From Ceriagrion tenellum (Eukaryota; Arthropoda; Insecta; Odonata; Coenagrionidae), in contig OY720642.1 in assembly GCA_963169105.1 (NCBI GenBank), positions 15,432,965 to 15,496,964 of the forward strand: a DNA stretch of 64,000 nucleotides, written 5' to 3'. Below the pieces are notes generated by a model. That model was not told the origin of the DNA. It saw nothing but the letters and a program-made list of their open reading frames with translations, and searched no databases. The translations under genes were made by a program, and so were the position numbers. Position 1 is the stretch's first letter, and each line of letters starts with the position of its first letter. Of this stretch, positions 1 to 11,035 are shown piece after piece.

Positions 1-1330
1 CAGTACACATCCTACCTCTCCTCATCTCATTCATCAAGCCTATTATTTTCTTCCCTTGGCCACTTACCCATCATCCTCCCCCTACTAATGACTTCAACAT
101 TCCTTCGCCTCGCATTGCCTGTTATAACTGCCTACTAAGCCGGCTCTTGATCACCTCCGGATGTTTCTTCTCCTGACCTGTTGAACAACGAACCTCCTCG
201 TTTGTCCATTTTTTTGTCCACCACACTTCCCTAATTATCCTCCAAACCTACATTTAGAATGCTTGCAATCAATTCTCGTCTTCCTACCTCAGAGTTCACG
301 TTTCTGCACCAGACATAGCTAAAATTCGCATCAAACTCTTTTATATCCTTACCAAGTACCTACCATCAGTCCCTCTCCATTGTTAAATACTTTTTCCGCC
401 TGAATAATCCTTCATCTTTTTTTAACTTCACTACTACACCCATTTGCATCCACGCACAGCCGAGGAAATAAATGTTCATACTTGCTCCTGTCTGATCCCT
501 TCTACTTTTACGATAAGCCTCGATTTCTTTGTCTCAGAAAATTTCATAACTTTTCTTTTGTTATAGTTGATTGACATTCTGTTTCCTTCACACGTTTTAT
601 AATGCCTCCACCAAAGCTAGCAAACCCTTGAATGATCACCAAGTCGTTCTAGAATTAAAAGGATTTCATCATCTGTTCTTTGCTTTTCTTGCAGCATATA
701 GCCCTTTCCCAACTTCTCACCATTCCCTGGGCATATATACCGTCCCCGCGACCAATTAATGCCCATCATGAGCCTTCTTCAGCAATCCTCACCTTAGCTG
801 TCATTTCCTAATACATCTGCGAAAGTATGCAATCTGTTCAATGATCGACTGACGTAAGATCACCCGCGAATCTTACCGACTTTATCAGCTGGCTTCCAAC
901 TTTGATTCCGACCTTCAGCTCTTCCAATGCATCTCTCACCACTCCACGTCATAAATGCTTAAGAACAAAGGCGACCACGGGCACTGCTTGACTTACCTCG
1001 CCTCATATCGTGATTTACAACAGCCTGCCTTGATTGGCTTTCGGCTACCCTTACCTATGACCTCTGGGCCAAATATAAATTTCTGATGTTTTCACCTATC
1101 TGTTCCTGTTCTCCTGCCATTAACTTTTCCAAATGAACTCTGCATATTCCTTTTCGACGCCCATAAATCAAGGCAAGACGTCCTGATTATACTCTCAGCT
1201 TTTTTCTATAAGAATTCTTACCACCGCAAAAACACAGCCTGCGTTGGTCTCTACTTCCTGAACTGGTATTCGCGTAAGTAATCCTTACTAAGTAAGTAAG
1301 CCTTACTTAATCCTTACTAAGTAAGCCTTA
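1..1330 (-). pseudogene. Decayed LINE reverse-transcriptase fragment
   Basis: Read on the minus strand, this stretch holds scattered remnants of a non-LTR retrotransposon reverse transcriptase. Around 972-991 the reverse complement gives a degraded version of the RQGCPLSP motif. Around 856-876 it gives VRFAGDL, which corresponds to the catalytic FADD box with the first of the two adjacent aspartates changed to glycine. Downstream, near 285-330, the text matches the part of the 53.6-55.3 kb relic that follows its own catalytic box. No frame stays open for more than a few dozen codons. It probably belongs to the same LINE group as the fragments at 41.3 and 53.6 kb. The left end is cut by the window edge, and 1265-1330 carries a short run of repeated CTTACTAAGTAAG-like units. 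Confidence 0.6.
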
Positions 1331-1791
1331 CTCCTCAACCTATTGCAACATACAAGCTGTCCTTACACGTCATGATTGCAGCCCAAAGGAGGAGTCCATC
1401 TCTAATAGATATGATGCAATAGAGAATATGCAATGTCGAACTGATAGTTAGATAAAATAATTTTCTCGTTTCCAGCATCAATAATGACTATGATAAAAAC
1501 AGAGCGAGGTACTAAGGCACTTTATTAACATGCATTTGCCCCTTGTTCTATCTCTAATTCTAACAAGTTCTAGAAATAATCATTCACCAAATTTGTGGCA
1601 GTCAACAGTCAAAGTTTAACCTGCTTCAGAAAAGATTGTACATGCTTTATAGAGTTGATTGTTTGAGGCAACTAGTTAAAAAGTTTGGACCCGATGTAGA
1701 TAAAACATCGTTTGTACAATGTTACGTTTGGCTTTGGCAAAACACAACAGGTTGGACCGTAGGCCGTAGGCATGAGGTTTTTCCAATACCT
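1331..1791. other. Unassigned AT-rich stretch
   Basis: I see no gene, terminal repeat or known repeat family here. Short open frames on both strands have no recognisable domain. Confidence 0.5.
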
Positions 1792-1795
1792 TTAA

Positions 1796-2200
1796 CCCTC
1801 TCATGCATGGTGTCCACAAGTGAGGACGCCAACTCAAACGTGCAAGAATATGTCTGAATTTTTTCCGCACGGCGGCGGCGGCTACTATGTATGTATCTAG
1901 TGGTATTCCGGCGTTTTTTAGACAATGAAACATTTTATAAGCAACATATTGCCCTTCCTGGACGTCAGCAAAGGAAAGGGAGTAGTGGTGCTGCGGGCTA
2001 CGTGTTAAAGCTCATTTTCATGGGGTGATTTGAAGTGTGTACATCCATCTAATACCGCCTAAGAGTATTTTTCTTTGATTCTCAATATTTTATTTATGCT
2101 TTTTGGCAATAATTATAACGTTTTTTTAGTAATGTGTATTGGTAATTGACAAAAAAAGTATGTGTCCTCATATGAGGACATTGTGCTTCAGTTCAGTCAA
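1796..2200 (+). mobile_element. Possible piggyBac-type element, left end
   Basis: A TTAA at 1792-1795 is followed by CCCTCTCATGCATGGTGTCC and then an AGTGAGGAC palindrome half. piggyBac relatives typically start with CCC directly after a TTAA target and carry subterminal inverted motifs. A related motif, GTGTCCTCATATGAGGAC, occurs near 2161-2178. The expected right terminus (a GGG followed by TTAA) was not found, so the right limit is a guess and the element may be truncated. No transposase is visible. Confidence 0.35.
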
Positions 2201-2399
2201 CCTTACACCTACGGTGTAGTTTATACTGAGTTATTTACGCTCTTGTACGCTTACATAAAACCTGTTATTATTACCTCAAGTATTATACTTTAGTTATTAA
2301 TAAAGTATACACGATGAAACTATATCTTTTTAGCATTCATTCAATATGCATGCCCCATCGTTTTTTTACCCCCGAAGTTCACCACTGCCTTCCTTCCCT

Positions 2400-3180
2400 T
2401 TCTTTCAGAGCCTCAAACTGCACTCGGAGGGGTACACAGTTTTCATTGAGTGGACACACGTATCGCTTTGGCATTCCCCTCAGGAAATCTGACCGGTCTA
2501 TTAACGTCGAGCGGAGGATTCGACCCAGGGATTCCGACAGAGACGAATAAAGGAGGATAGGTGAGGAGAAAGGAAGGGAGGGAGGAGGAGGAGGTGCGTG
2601 GGTCGGGTTCAGCAGGGATGGGTAAGAAGAGAAAAGGGAGAGAGAGGGAGGCCGCCACGACGGCTGCGGGGAGGGGGGGCGAGGAAGAGAAGCAGAGGGG
2701 GGGGGGAGCGAAACTATGACCCCGGAATTTTCCATTCGGGTCACGCCGCGCGCGGAGCATCCGCCAATGGCGGGCGGTGGCCCTCCTTCCTCCCGCGACC
2801 TGAGCCACGCCCCCTTTGCCTCCTCTGTCTATCTATCTATATATATATATATATGCCGCCTCCCCTTCCTCGAAATGTGTGAACACTTGTCAGGGGGGGG
2901 GGGGGAACTCGCGAGAGTGGGTGGGCTTGAGGGTAAGACAGAGGGGGGCGTGGGGGAAGGGATTTGGGGGTGGGGGAGGGTAAGCAGGATGGAGGGAGAA
3001 TAGGGGAGTGGGGGGAAATGCACCCAACGCCGCCTTTAGACTCAGTCTAGTCACGTAGTTTAAGACAGAGGGGACGGAGAAGTGTTGGGTGGCAAAGCAA
3101 GGAGGTGGATATGGGGTGGTCTAAGGAGGGAAGTAGAGGGGGAGGGTGTGCGATTGTAACATTGAGATCGGGAATCAAGG
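2400..3180. repeat. Purine-rich low-complexity region with microsatellites
   Basis: The plus strand is dominated by GGA, GGGA and G runs, including 13 consecutive G at 2893-2905. A CTAT/AT microsatellite lies at 2827-2854. The open frames here (for example 2379-2808 on the minus strand) are proline- and serine-rich because of the base composition and are not credible genes. A G+C-rich insert near 2715-2820 breaks the pattern and is listed separately. Confidence 0.8.
2715..2855 (+). promoter_or_regulatory. Possible promoter-like GC-rich island
   Basis: This short CpG-rich island holds a GCCAATGG box (about 2763-2770), a CCACGCCCC box of the GC/Sp1 type (about 2806-2814) and then a run of TATA repeats at 2838-2854. 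The order and spacing resemble a core promoter on the plus strand, but no credible coding exon follows. The TATA run is a microsatellite, so chance is a good alternative. Confidence 0.15.
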
Positions 3181-3202
3181 AAGAAATGAGGAAATGGTTT
3201 TA

Positions 3203-4252
3203 TAAGTTTGTTTGAACGAGTTTTTTCCCTTGTCATAATGGAGACTGAATTCGAATTTTCGTTTTTAATTCAACCGCTGTAGGAAGCATTGAGTAAATGT
3301 CGCAATATTAACGGTGCAATAATATACTTTTACATAGTGCTGTGCGAATCAGGGATTTTCATTTCGAGTCGAACCGAATCGAATCTCCCAAAAGATATTT
3401 CGATTCGAATCGAAACGAATTTTTTTAAATTTTGGTTTCGAATCGAATCACCCTAAAAAATTCGCTAGCGATTCGAATTCGAATCTAAATAAAATGCAAA
3501 AGCTTATGCGCAGTTCAAGTAATAAATATTTTCATAATATTTCAGGGCCTTACATTAGCTTATATGTCTAAAGTGGCACAAAGAAATAGCAGATAGCACA
3601 GAATAACTTGTGGTCGTTTAAATTTTCGTTTCGCGTGAGGAAAACATCTTCTAAACGGACGGCGCACCATTTTTGGAATGAGCGCCATGTTTGAATGCAT
3701 GCAACGATTCGAAGACGAATCTATCAGATTCGAATAATTCGAATCATTCGGTTTCGAAGTATCCCAATTCGCAGGCGAAACGAATCGAATTAAGCCGGAT
3801 TCGAGTCGATTCGAATCGATTTCGAAGCATTCGCACACCTCTACTTTTACATTACAGAAACTCTCTGTAATTAGATAAAAATATCCATATTTTTCACACG
3901 GTACGTTTAAGGCTCCTTCACAGCGGACAGTATTTCATGATTCTAAAAAAAATGCTGCGGTGAGAACATGATTCCTTTTTGAAAATAGTTGAGCATACAA
4001 ACTATACCCTGATATATGTTGACACGTTCTAGGTTTCAAAAGTCCTCATTTAAAAAAAATGGATCGTTGGAGTACATACGCATACTATTTTCCTAGCAAA
4101 ATGGATGGTAAATTTTGGCAAATATCTGGGAAAGTAGTGCGTTAAAAGGTATTTACTGTGGTATCTGTAGAAAGACGAGAAAGTTTACTTTAAAATGAGA
4201 CCAAATTCATTGACTTCTAGGTGGAATGCTATCTAGCTCAAACTATCTAAGA
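3203..4252 (-). mobile_element. GGTAGT-family MITE, copy 1, split by a hAT MITE
   Basis: This is a diverged, reverse-oriented copy of the TTAA-flanked MITE seen best at 13135-13685. Segments on both sides of 3335-3843 align in order with that family. The left part ends at the family's GGTGCAATAATATA segment, and the right part resumes directly after it. The later landmarks TTTGGCAAATATCT and AATGAGACCAAATTCA are readable up to about 4247. The hAT-type element and its 8-bp duplication interrupt the copy, so this copy is the older of the two. Its ends are too decayed to place to the base. Confidence 0.75.
3335..3843. mobile_element. hAT-type MITE rich in GAATCGATTCG
   Basis: The element is 509 bp. 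It starts TAGTGCTGTGCGAATC and ends with the near inverse ATTCGCACACCTCTA, giving imperfect terminal inverted repeats of about 15 bp. It is flanked by an exact 8-bp direct duplication CTTTTACA (3327-3334 and 3844-3851), the length typical of hAT transposons. The interior is full of palindromic GAATCGATTCG-like words. No transposase frame is present, so it is non-autonomous. The 92-codon open frame on the minus strand inside it (3560-3838) is not a gene. Confidence 0.88.
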
Positions 4253-6399
4253 GTGGTTGGATCAATTTTCGCTTATACACATATTTTCGTGAAACTTTGC
4301 GTCCGTGTTACAAATGGCTAGATTAGTCACCATTTACCATGAATCAATCGACACTGACAACTTGAACACGTCTAAATCGAGCAATGAGGCTGAAAGCAAT
4401 GAGGTCTGAAAGGTAAACTAAAATCTACCCACGAACGAATCTCCCCACTGCGTCTCTTTTCACCAAGTATATCAATGTACGATCAAATTCCTGCTTCAGA
4501 GTAAAGTACAAGACACATTTGCTTAAAAAATTAATGCCATATATTTATCAAATAAAATATAGTGCCAATTGACATTACAAGTTATATGCCTTAATGCAAA
4601 AAGCGTATTCCAAAAATTCCTAAATTTTGTGAGTCAAATTGGTATTATGACAGTTATCATGCTCAAAATATAGTCTCTTGAGAAAAAGTCTATGATGTTA
4701 GTTTTGGGTACTTTCTCGACGTGCAAATTCAATCCTCACTAATAGAAAAAAATTGGTAAGGCCTTGGAGTATTTAAGGTCTCACTTGAGAGTCGGAAGAG
4801 TTTTTGAAGTCGTAAAGAAGTAAAAAAACAACATTTATCGATTTACAAAACCTTGCTAACTCTTCGATACTCATTCAACGTCGAGTTTTCCTCGCAGATA
4901 TGTCCCCGACATTTGAAGTTCGCACTCCTCCGTAAGAGTATTTTTATACGCTGGAATTCAAATGAATAAAAATCTGTAGATATTATTTCTCTTAATATCA
5001 CTCTTTAAACAGATTGACTGAAGATTATAAGGATATTTTCAGCTTTCCTGTACTATGTAATTGAATCAGTTAATTCTCATATTTATTATTCCAAGCCCTT
5101 AAAGGGTATTCTTTACTTCCTTGTAATTTTTAAAGGCAGAAAATATTGAGGTCTAAACTTGTTTTTGGCTGACAGTGATTCAATCTCGCAATACTTACGT
5201 TATACAGACCTATGGTTATTGCTTGAGTGACGAAGGATTGTAATCACCTGATTGGTTGTGCATGAACCATTGGAGATATTTTCAATCACGTCTTCAAGTA
5301 GTGTCGGTGTACAATGACGAGGAGTTCGATTGCTATAACCAGTCATAAAACTCTCATGAAGTCTTGTGTTTCGAGTTTTCCTCGTGGAAATATTCCCGAT
5401 GGAGTTTATTATCGCGTTTACAGAAGTAATAAACTTATAACAGTTAAATTATCCGCCTTAGTGGGTAAAAATTTCAGATTCTCGAAACGCTTATCGTAGC
5501 ACGTGACTCCTCGGTTACGTGACCGGGATTTTCTCCAACGGTCCAAGCACAACTACATTGGATTGGGTATTGTACGAAGGAGCATCTGAATAATGAATGG
5601 AGCGAATGTGAAAGAAGTGAGAAGAAAGTTTGGCAGAAGGAAGGCGCGGAGAAATCGATGGGAAAAATTACGAGATTCGTACGCCTGAACTTCAGTTAAT
5701 AAATGAAACTTCAGTGGTTGTAAATGATAAATGAAGAGACGCAAAGAAGTTAGGAAAGTGGTACAAAGATAGTTATAGCACGTACAACGCACAATGGAAC
5801 CCATTGATTGAACCATTAACCTTTGTGGTAAGCGCGACGATAACAAAGATATTTCAAAGTAGTTCAAGAGCAAATCAAAGAATTAGAAATAACAAAATCA
5901 TTCGGGTTGCACACACTCCAAAGAAATAGATATCACCTCCTAAATGACTTTAAAATGTCAACCACATCAGTCGGTCTCATCAGAGTAATGTCATTAAATA
6001 ATCACTAATTAAGTAGTATTTTCACATTCTGATGCAGATATATCATAAAAAACATAACGCTGTGTGATTTATATGTTTAAAAAGTTAAATAAAAAATTAA
6101 TTATTACTAATTGTAATATTTATTTTAGAATATCACCAAAATTCCGCTTTATAAAGATTAATTTGGCGTTAGCTAAGACACAAATGTTGATTAAACTCCG
6201 CACTTGCACATTTGTAGTTAGTTTCTGAGAATTACAGTTTGTGCTATTATAATCAAACAATATTAACTTCATGCCTCTTGAAAGAGCTAAAATGCAAAAC
6301 AAATATTTACTGCAAATATGGGGTTGTCTAGAGAAGCGAATATCATAGTGTACACAAGTGTCCTCCTTCCAACATTATTATCAAGGAATCAAGTCCTGC
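4253..6399. other. Unassigned stretch without recognised gene
   Basis: No domain, terminal repeat or RNA gene was recognised. A GAGTTTTCCTCG phrase occurs twice (about 4882 and 5373), with similar downstream text, and may mark a diverged repeat pair. Open frames at 5314-5499 and 5553-5873 are short and featureless. Confidence 0.5.
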
Positions 6400-6915
6400 G
6401 TGCGTCAGGATTAGAATAAAGAGTTGGCTAAATGTAGCGGGAATGCGGTACCTGAGTATTGCTCCCATGAAAATTAGGATGGACAGGACTAAGAATTAGT
6501 GGTTGATGAAAGGATGTGGTTTAGATGCTTCGGCAATTGACCTGTTATATGAAATTTGCTTCCTTCGTAGGTTGGACTATGTCGAGAGAAGGGAAGAGGG
6601 TAGAATTTTTATACAATTATGTGATAGCAGAGTGAAAGGTGTAATATGAAGAGGCGGCCCGCGAAAATCACGGGTTGAATGTGGTAGAAGAGACTATGAA
6701 AAAGAGGAAAATCAGGAGTCTTGAAAACGGCACGGCATGTGTGCAGTAATGTTTGAGTGTCGGGAGAGTGAAAAAGGTTCGTAAGGATGATATGTCATTC
6801 TGGAGGATATTGCTAAAAGGGAGCCAGTTTCCTAGGTCTTACGGCAATAATTTAATTCTTTTACTTTATCTTCCCCGACGGGCATTAGCGTAATTGGTGT
6901 AAGTATATAATGTAA
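6400..6915 (+). pseudogene. RTE-like LINE, 3' end relic
   Basis: Translated on the plus strand with frame changes, this stretch follows the C-terminal part of the LINE at 59.9-63.3 kb. It reads GMRYLS (about 6448), then CGLDAS (about 6518), then a degraded RGGPRK (about 6650-6670, matching RGRPRK) and an ENGTAC stretch (matching ENGRAC). The following non-coding text, around a GGAGGATATTGCT phrase (about 6802), also matches that LINE's 3' untranslated region. It is 5'-truncated, as is usual for LINE copies, and is broken by stops and frameshifts. Confidence 0.75.
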
Positions 6916-8399
6916 CATGCTCATTATTGAGACTTGAGAGAAATATCCCTCCCTATTTCCCCACTCACTTCACTCAAATGGATGCTCAAATAGAATGTGA
7001 AGAAGAGGTATGCAAGAAGATGAAGTACTGTACGGAGGAAAGAGGAGGCAGAAGCAGCGAGGAGGACACGAGGCTGGAGGATCGCACTTTCCGGAAAGCA
7101 CGCCATAAAACCTTTAACGTGGAGGAAACAACGTTATTAAGAAATAACGGCCATACCTGTGAAATGAAACAGGTAATGCTAAAGACTGATACCGTTGATC
7201 AGGATGTAGACGGTAAGCAGAGAGAAGATGGTACAAATACAGATATTTCAAATCTGTTAGGAATTAGCGGACAAACGGAAGAGGGTGGTGGACGACGGCG
7301 GTTGGCTCATGTATAGAGTACTAGTTTGCAAAACCAGACAGTGCTTAAACCATGATTCTGAGTTTCACCTCTAGTTGGTTACTTCATCTTTGTCCTCGGT
7401 TTTCTCTTGATATCACAACAGAATCGACAAACCTTGAGCTTTGTACCGTCCTGGTAGATAATAGTTTTTAATAATTTTTTGTTCACGGCTTTTGGAGTTT
7501 CAACCTTATTACAGTAAAACTTATTAGTTGATAGACCAGTAAAAATTTAATCGAAAAAGGAAGGCGAGTATAGAAAACGTTAAAAACCTCAAAATCAATT
7601 CCATCCTCACCCCTGTTTACGGTATTAGGAAATATTTAAACACAACAATTGTAGAATGGAATCAAATATTTGGAGGGTTTTTTGATCCCATCTGAACAGG
7701 TGTGAGTATGAAATGAAATAAAAGAAAAACTTTGTGTAGTTCTCTACGAAACTTTTTCACCAAATCCTTCTTCTCCTCTTTCCCTTCCCATTTTCCCCCA
7801 GCTTATTCCCACTACCCTTATCACCTTACTGCACCTATAGATATGCTACAATGTTAGCTTGGACTTCTGCCATGATATTGACTATGAAAGTGGAAATATT
7901 GGCTAGAATAGTATATAAAAAGTGTAAAGTGTATCACATAAAACTTTTATTTTCTTTTAATTCATAACGGGAACGTACCACAAAGTGAAAATTGAACACC
8001 TTTAGCGTGAATGTGTCCAAGGAAATCAGCCACAATTAAATGCGTCACTTTTCGGGATAATCTGATCTCAATAATAAAAAATATAATCTCTTAGAGTATG
8101 ATCCGCACTATTTAATCACCGAACACCGACCATGGCTTTGACAAATTGTGTCCCCCAAGATGACATGAGTTGTTCAAACCTAAGACGGTGATGAGTGATA
8201 AAATACAGTCGATGATAGTTTTTATTCTGCATTAAAGGAAAGATGTGACGCTGGATTTACTTCGTAATTCTATTCGACTCTAATCCTAACTGACCCTATT
8301 TAATTTTCACTCTATGTCCTTGACCTTCCAAACTGTATTGAGTACTGTAAATATATGCTGAATGCTGACGGCCTTCAGGTTTACTATCATTGTCATATG
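6916..8399. other. Unassigned stretch with one 129-codon open frame
   Basis: An open frame of 129 codons lies at 6927-7316 on the plus strand. It is rich in Glu, Arg and Lys and shows no domain, signal peptide or membrane segment that I recognise. It begins just after a LINE tail, so chance or repeat origin is likely. The rest of the stretch holds nothing identifiable. Confidence 0.4.
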
Positions 8400-9200
8400 A
8401 GTTGAACAATGGTATAACCAAGGTTATTCAAGATGTTATAGCCATCAGTTCATGGGCTTTCAATAAAAATATTGTACGACACTGTAAAAAAATTAAGTGA
8501 ATTATACTTGGTACCTCAAATTTACTCGGAAATATGGATGTAAATGTTATACCCAAGAAAACAGTTGATGAAATAGAAATATCATACTCAAACGATGCTA
8601 AACACCTGGGGGTCTTGGCATAATCATGTGCTAGCTATATGAAATAAGGTTAATATGATCCTCTAACAGCTCAAAAAAAAAAAAACCTTTTACTATTTCA
8701 TACTCATAAGCAACTCATATCTACGCTCATTTTCTCTCACACGGATTAATTGCTGCCTTGTTTACGAAGATCTTACTGAAGAGCATAATACAAAGCTCCA
8801 ACGCCTATTGAATTTATGTGTAAGCTTTATTTTCTTCCTAAATAAAGATGATCATATTTCCCCTAATTTTACCCACCTTGCATGGCTGAAGGCCAAAACC
8901 AAAAGAGTATACTTGCTTGATACGTTCCTGTATTGTCTCTTCAAAAGTGAATAACCAAATTATTTGAAGCAATTTTTTCCCACCAGAAATAAAAAATCAA
9001 ATGAAACGACTAGAATGGCTCCAGATTTTATAATCATCCCCAACATATAAAAACCACTCTTCAAAAATATTTTTCTGTTGTGGGAGGACGATTATGGGAA
9101 AGTATTTCCAAGGATATTAAGGATTCTGCCTCTTTATCTATATTCAAGCATAGACATTTTCATTATTTACAAGGCCTCGAGTGTAACTTGTGGTGTTTTT
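8400..9200 (+). pseudogene. CR1/Jockey-like LINE, reverse-transcriptase C-terminal relic
   Basis: In shifting plus-strand frames the sequence follows the end of a CR1/Jockey-type reverse transcriptase. It reads DVIAISSWAFNKN (about 8430), KHLGVLA (about 8597), then LQRLLNLC (about 8797) and HLAWLKAKTKRVYLLDTF (about 8875). A final GGRLWESISKDIKDSASL (about 9082) corresponds to the LWNSLP-type motif near the protein end in this clade. Stops, a run of 13 A near 8670 and frameshifts make it a pseudogene. The enzyme would have copied LINE RNA at the target site. The 5' part with the endonuclease and catalytic box is missing. Confidence 0.75.
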
Positions 9201-9452
9201 CTTTTGATTTTACATATCGTATCCACCCATCTCTATACATTTTTGTTCATAACGTATGAGCTCTAAATATTGCATTAATTCTGTAGGTTCCTAATGGATG
9301 ATGTAAAAGTCCAAGAACAATAAATTATATTATGATTATTAACTTTCAGGATTTTTGCTTCAATGTAAATATAATGGAAACTTAATGTTTAATGTAAAGT
9401 AAGATTTTTAAAGTGATGCCGAGAGGATATGTATATCTGTGCCACCAGACCC

Positions 9453-9652
9453 NNNNNNNNNNNNNNNNNNNNNNNNNNNNNNNNNNNNNNNNNNNNNNNN
9501 NNNNNNNNNNNNNNNNNNNNNNNNNNNNNNNNNNNNNNNNNNNNNNNNNNNNNNNNNNNNNNNNNNNNNNNNNNNNNNNNNNNNNNNNNNNNNNNNNNNN
9601 NNNNNNNNNNNNNNNNNNNNNNNNNNNNNNNNNNNNNNNNNNNNNNNNNNNN
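9453..9652. other. Assembly gap of 200 N
   Basis: Exactly 200 undetermined bases lie here. A round gap of this size is usually a placeholder, so the true distance between the flanks is unknown. Open frames drawn across it are artefacts. Confidence 0.99.
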
Positions 9653-10078
9653 CGGTTCAGGATCTTCGAATTCTGATGCGTCATCACTTACTCTATCCAA
9701 ACGTACTGCGCAAAAGATTTACCTGAATACTTTATTTTTCTTACCATGTCCCATTTTTCCATATACAGGGACCACTGTGCGCCGCCTCGAGTATGAAGTT
9801 GGCCACCGCCATAAAAAAACTTCCCGATTAGGTTTATCCCCAGCACATCACCCAACCCTTTTCTCCTCTTATTCATCCTCCTCGATTACAACCGCGAGCG
9901 CATTTACAGGCAGGGCCCGGATTCTCTTCCCTTCATTTCCGGGCGAAAAGAGGGGGAAAAAATGCTCTTCCCTCCACCTCCTCCTCCCGACCACTAAATC
10001 TCGACTAAATTTCAGTAAAATTTTCCATGCTGTTGAATTTTTAAAAAAGGGACGATCTCTCCTGGAACACCCAGAGGG
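9653..10078. other. Unassigned stretch after the gap
   Basis: The plus-strand frame that crosses the gap stays open to about 10094, but the protein (serine-rich, with no domain) is not recognised. I do not call it an exon. Confidence 0.4.
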
Positions 10079-10315
10079 GGAAGGAGGGGGCTAATATGTC
10101 GGGCGTGCCTTAATCCATTAGCGTGGGAGAGTGGAAAGGAGAAGGAGGGGGAGATAAAGGGGTAGGGGAGGGGGAGATAAAGGGGTAGGGGAGGGAGAGA
10201 GAGGGGAAGGTTTCATTCATATCGCACGGAGGGAGGGAAGGGGAGGGGAGTGGAGCAGTCGCAGGGAAGGGAGGGGGGAGGGGAGGGGATGGCCCCTCCT
10301 CGAAGGATGGAGACA
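10079..10315. repeat. GGGA-rich low complexity with a 23-bp tandem duplication
   Basis: The plus strand is a run of GGGA and GGAG words like that at 2.5-3.1 kb. Inside it, a 23-bp unit beginning GAGATAAAGGGGTAGGGGAG occurs twice in tandem (10151-10196). Confidence 0.85.
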
Positions 10316-10614
10316 AGAGCGACCACAGATGGCGGGGCGGTCGGAGCAGACTTGCCGCGTGCGCAAATCAAGCGGGTGGAAAGAGCTTGGGGGGTGAGAA
10401 GGGATGGAGGCAGACGGATAAGTATTCCATTCTATTATTACCGCGAGGCGAGTGTTTTTTAATTACATTTTAGATTTTTCGTCCATATTTTAAGTGATTT
10501 CTGACGGATCAATGTTGTGTTTGATTTTTAAAAAATCATTCGTACCTTTGTTTATACTTTTATACATTTGAGGTCAGTCTATTCGGGTTTTTTCCGCGTT
10601 GATTCATGTTAACG

Positions 10615-10652
10615 GACAACAGTTTCGCTATCGTTACAGTTAGCGTCGTCAG
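10615..10652 (-). ncRNA. Hammerhead-ribozyme-like segment (Penelope type)
   Basis: On the minus strand the order is CTGACGA, a hairpin stem GCTA...TAGC, GAAAC, a 4-base loop TGTT, then GTC. This matches the layout of the small type I hammerheads reported in Penelope-like elements, including the 2-bp stem III (AC with GT) and a C cleavage position. Stem I pairing directly outside the core is poor in this copy, and the first stem II pair is a mismatch, so it may be inactive or misread. Confidence 0.4.
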
Positions 10653-10799
10653 GTCCTGAATGAGCTGCAGAGATTCATGTTCCTTTATATAACGCCTGAG
10701 CTAGTCAGGCGCACGTTGATTGGCCGGCTGTACCTTTGAATTCAATTGTTGTAAAAGACGTTTGAACGTAGAGGAGAGAGGATAACCGTCTTAACTGTT

Positions 10800-10938
10800 G
10801 AAATTTTCTTTGATTTTGGCTATTACAATCGTCTCTCGTATTTGCCGAGGGAAATATTTATTTTCTCTGGCAAAGATCTTACATTCTTCAAAGTTTATGA
10901 CGTGGCCGGGTTCTGACCAGGCGTGCTCTGCCACCGCT
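10800..10938 (-). pseudogene. Penelope-type GIY-YIG endonuclease, C-terminal remnant
   Basis: On the minus strand the frame reads DKAVAEHAWSEPGHVINFEE, then CKIFARENKYFPRQ and then TIVIAKIKEN. This order (an AEH...GH core followed by an R-x-I-R-E-type helix) is the characteristic C-terminal end of the GIY-YIG domain in Penelope-like retroelements. That domain nicks DNA to prime reverse transcription. The GIY-YIG motif itself and its catalytic Arg lie upstream and are lost: just upstream the frame meets a stop and the sequence turns into the inverted repeat. About 46 codons remain, with no start codon. I am confident of the family, not of any activity. Confidence 0.8.
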
Positions 10939-11035
10939 TTATCCTCTTTCCTCTACGTTAAAACGTCTTTTACAACAATTGAATTCAAAGGTAACTCCGT
11001 TAACCTGAATCAACGCTGGAAAAACCCTGTATTAC

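Larger units (their letters stand above)
10583..11029 (-). mobile_element. Penelope-like element fragment with inverted ends
   Basis: The two sides are inverted copies of each other. 10583-10615 pairs with about 10998-11029, and 10731-10785 pairs with 10940-10993. The minus strand of the centre encodes the end of a GIY-YIG endonuclease. Penelope-like elements are known for such inverted or tandem terminal arrangements and for a C-terminal GIY-YIG domain. The left side carries an extra 115 bp with a hammerhead-like segment that is absent from the right side. The reverse transcriptase is missing. This looks like a short 5'-truncated copy joined to a second inverted terminus. Confidence 0.75.

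Noticed and set aside
1265..1335. CTTACTAAGTAAG repeats as a CRISPR-like or regulatory array
   Set aside because: Units are short, overlapping and palindromic with no spacers, so a simple local duplication is enough.
2379..3023. Proline/serine-rich frames of 60-121 codons on both strands
   Set aside because: They are direct products of GGGA-rich low complexity and overlap on opposite strands.
6927..7316. 129-codon frame as a possible gene
   Set aside because: No domain, directly follows a LINE tail, and no promoter or splice evidence. Kept only as a note.
9389..10094. Open frames of up to 221 codons crossing 9453-9652
   Set aside because: They run through 200 N and have no recognisable domain on either side of the gap.
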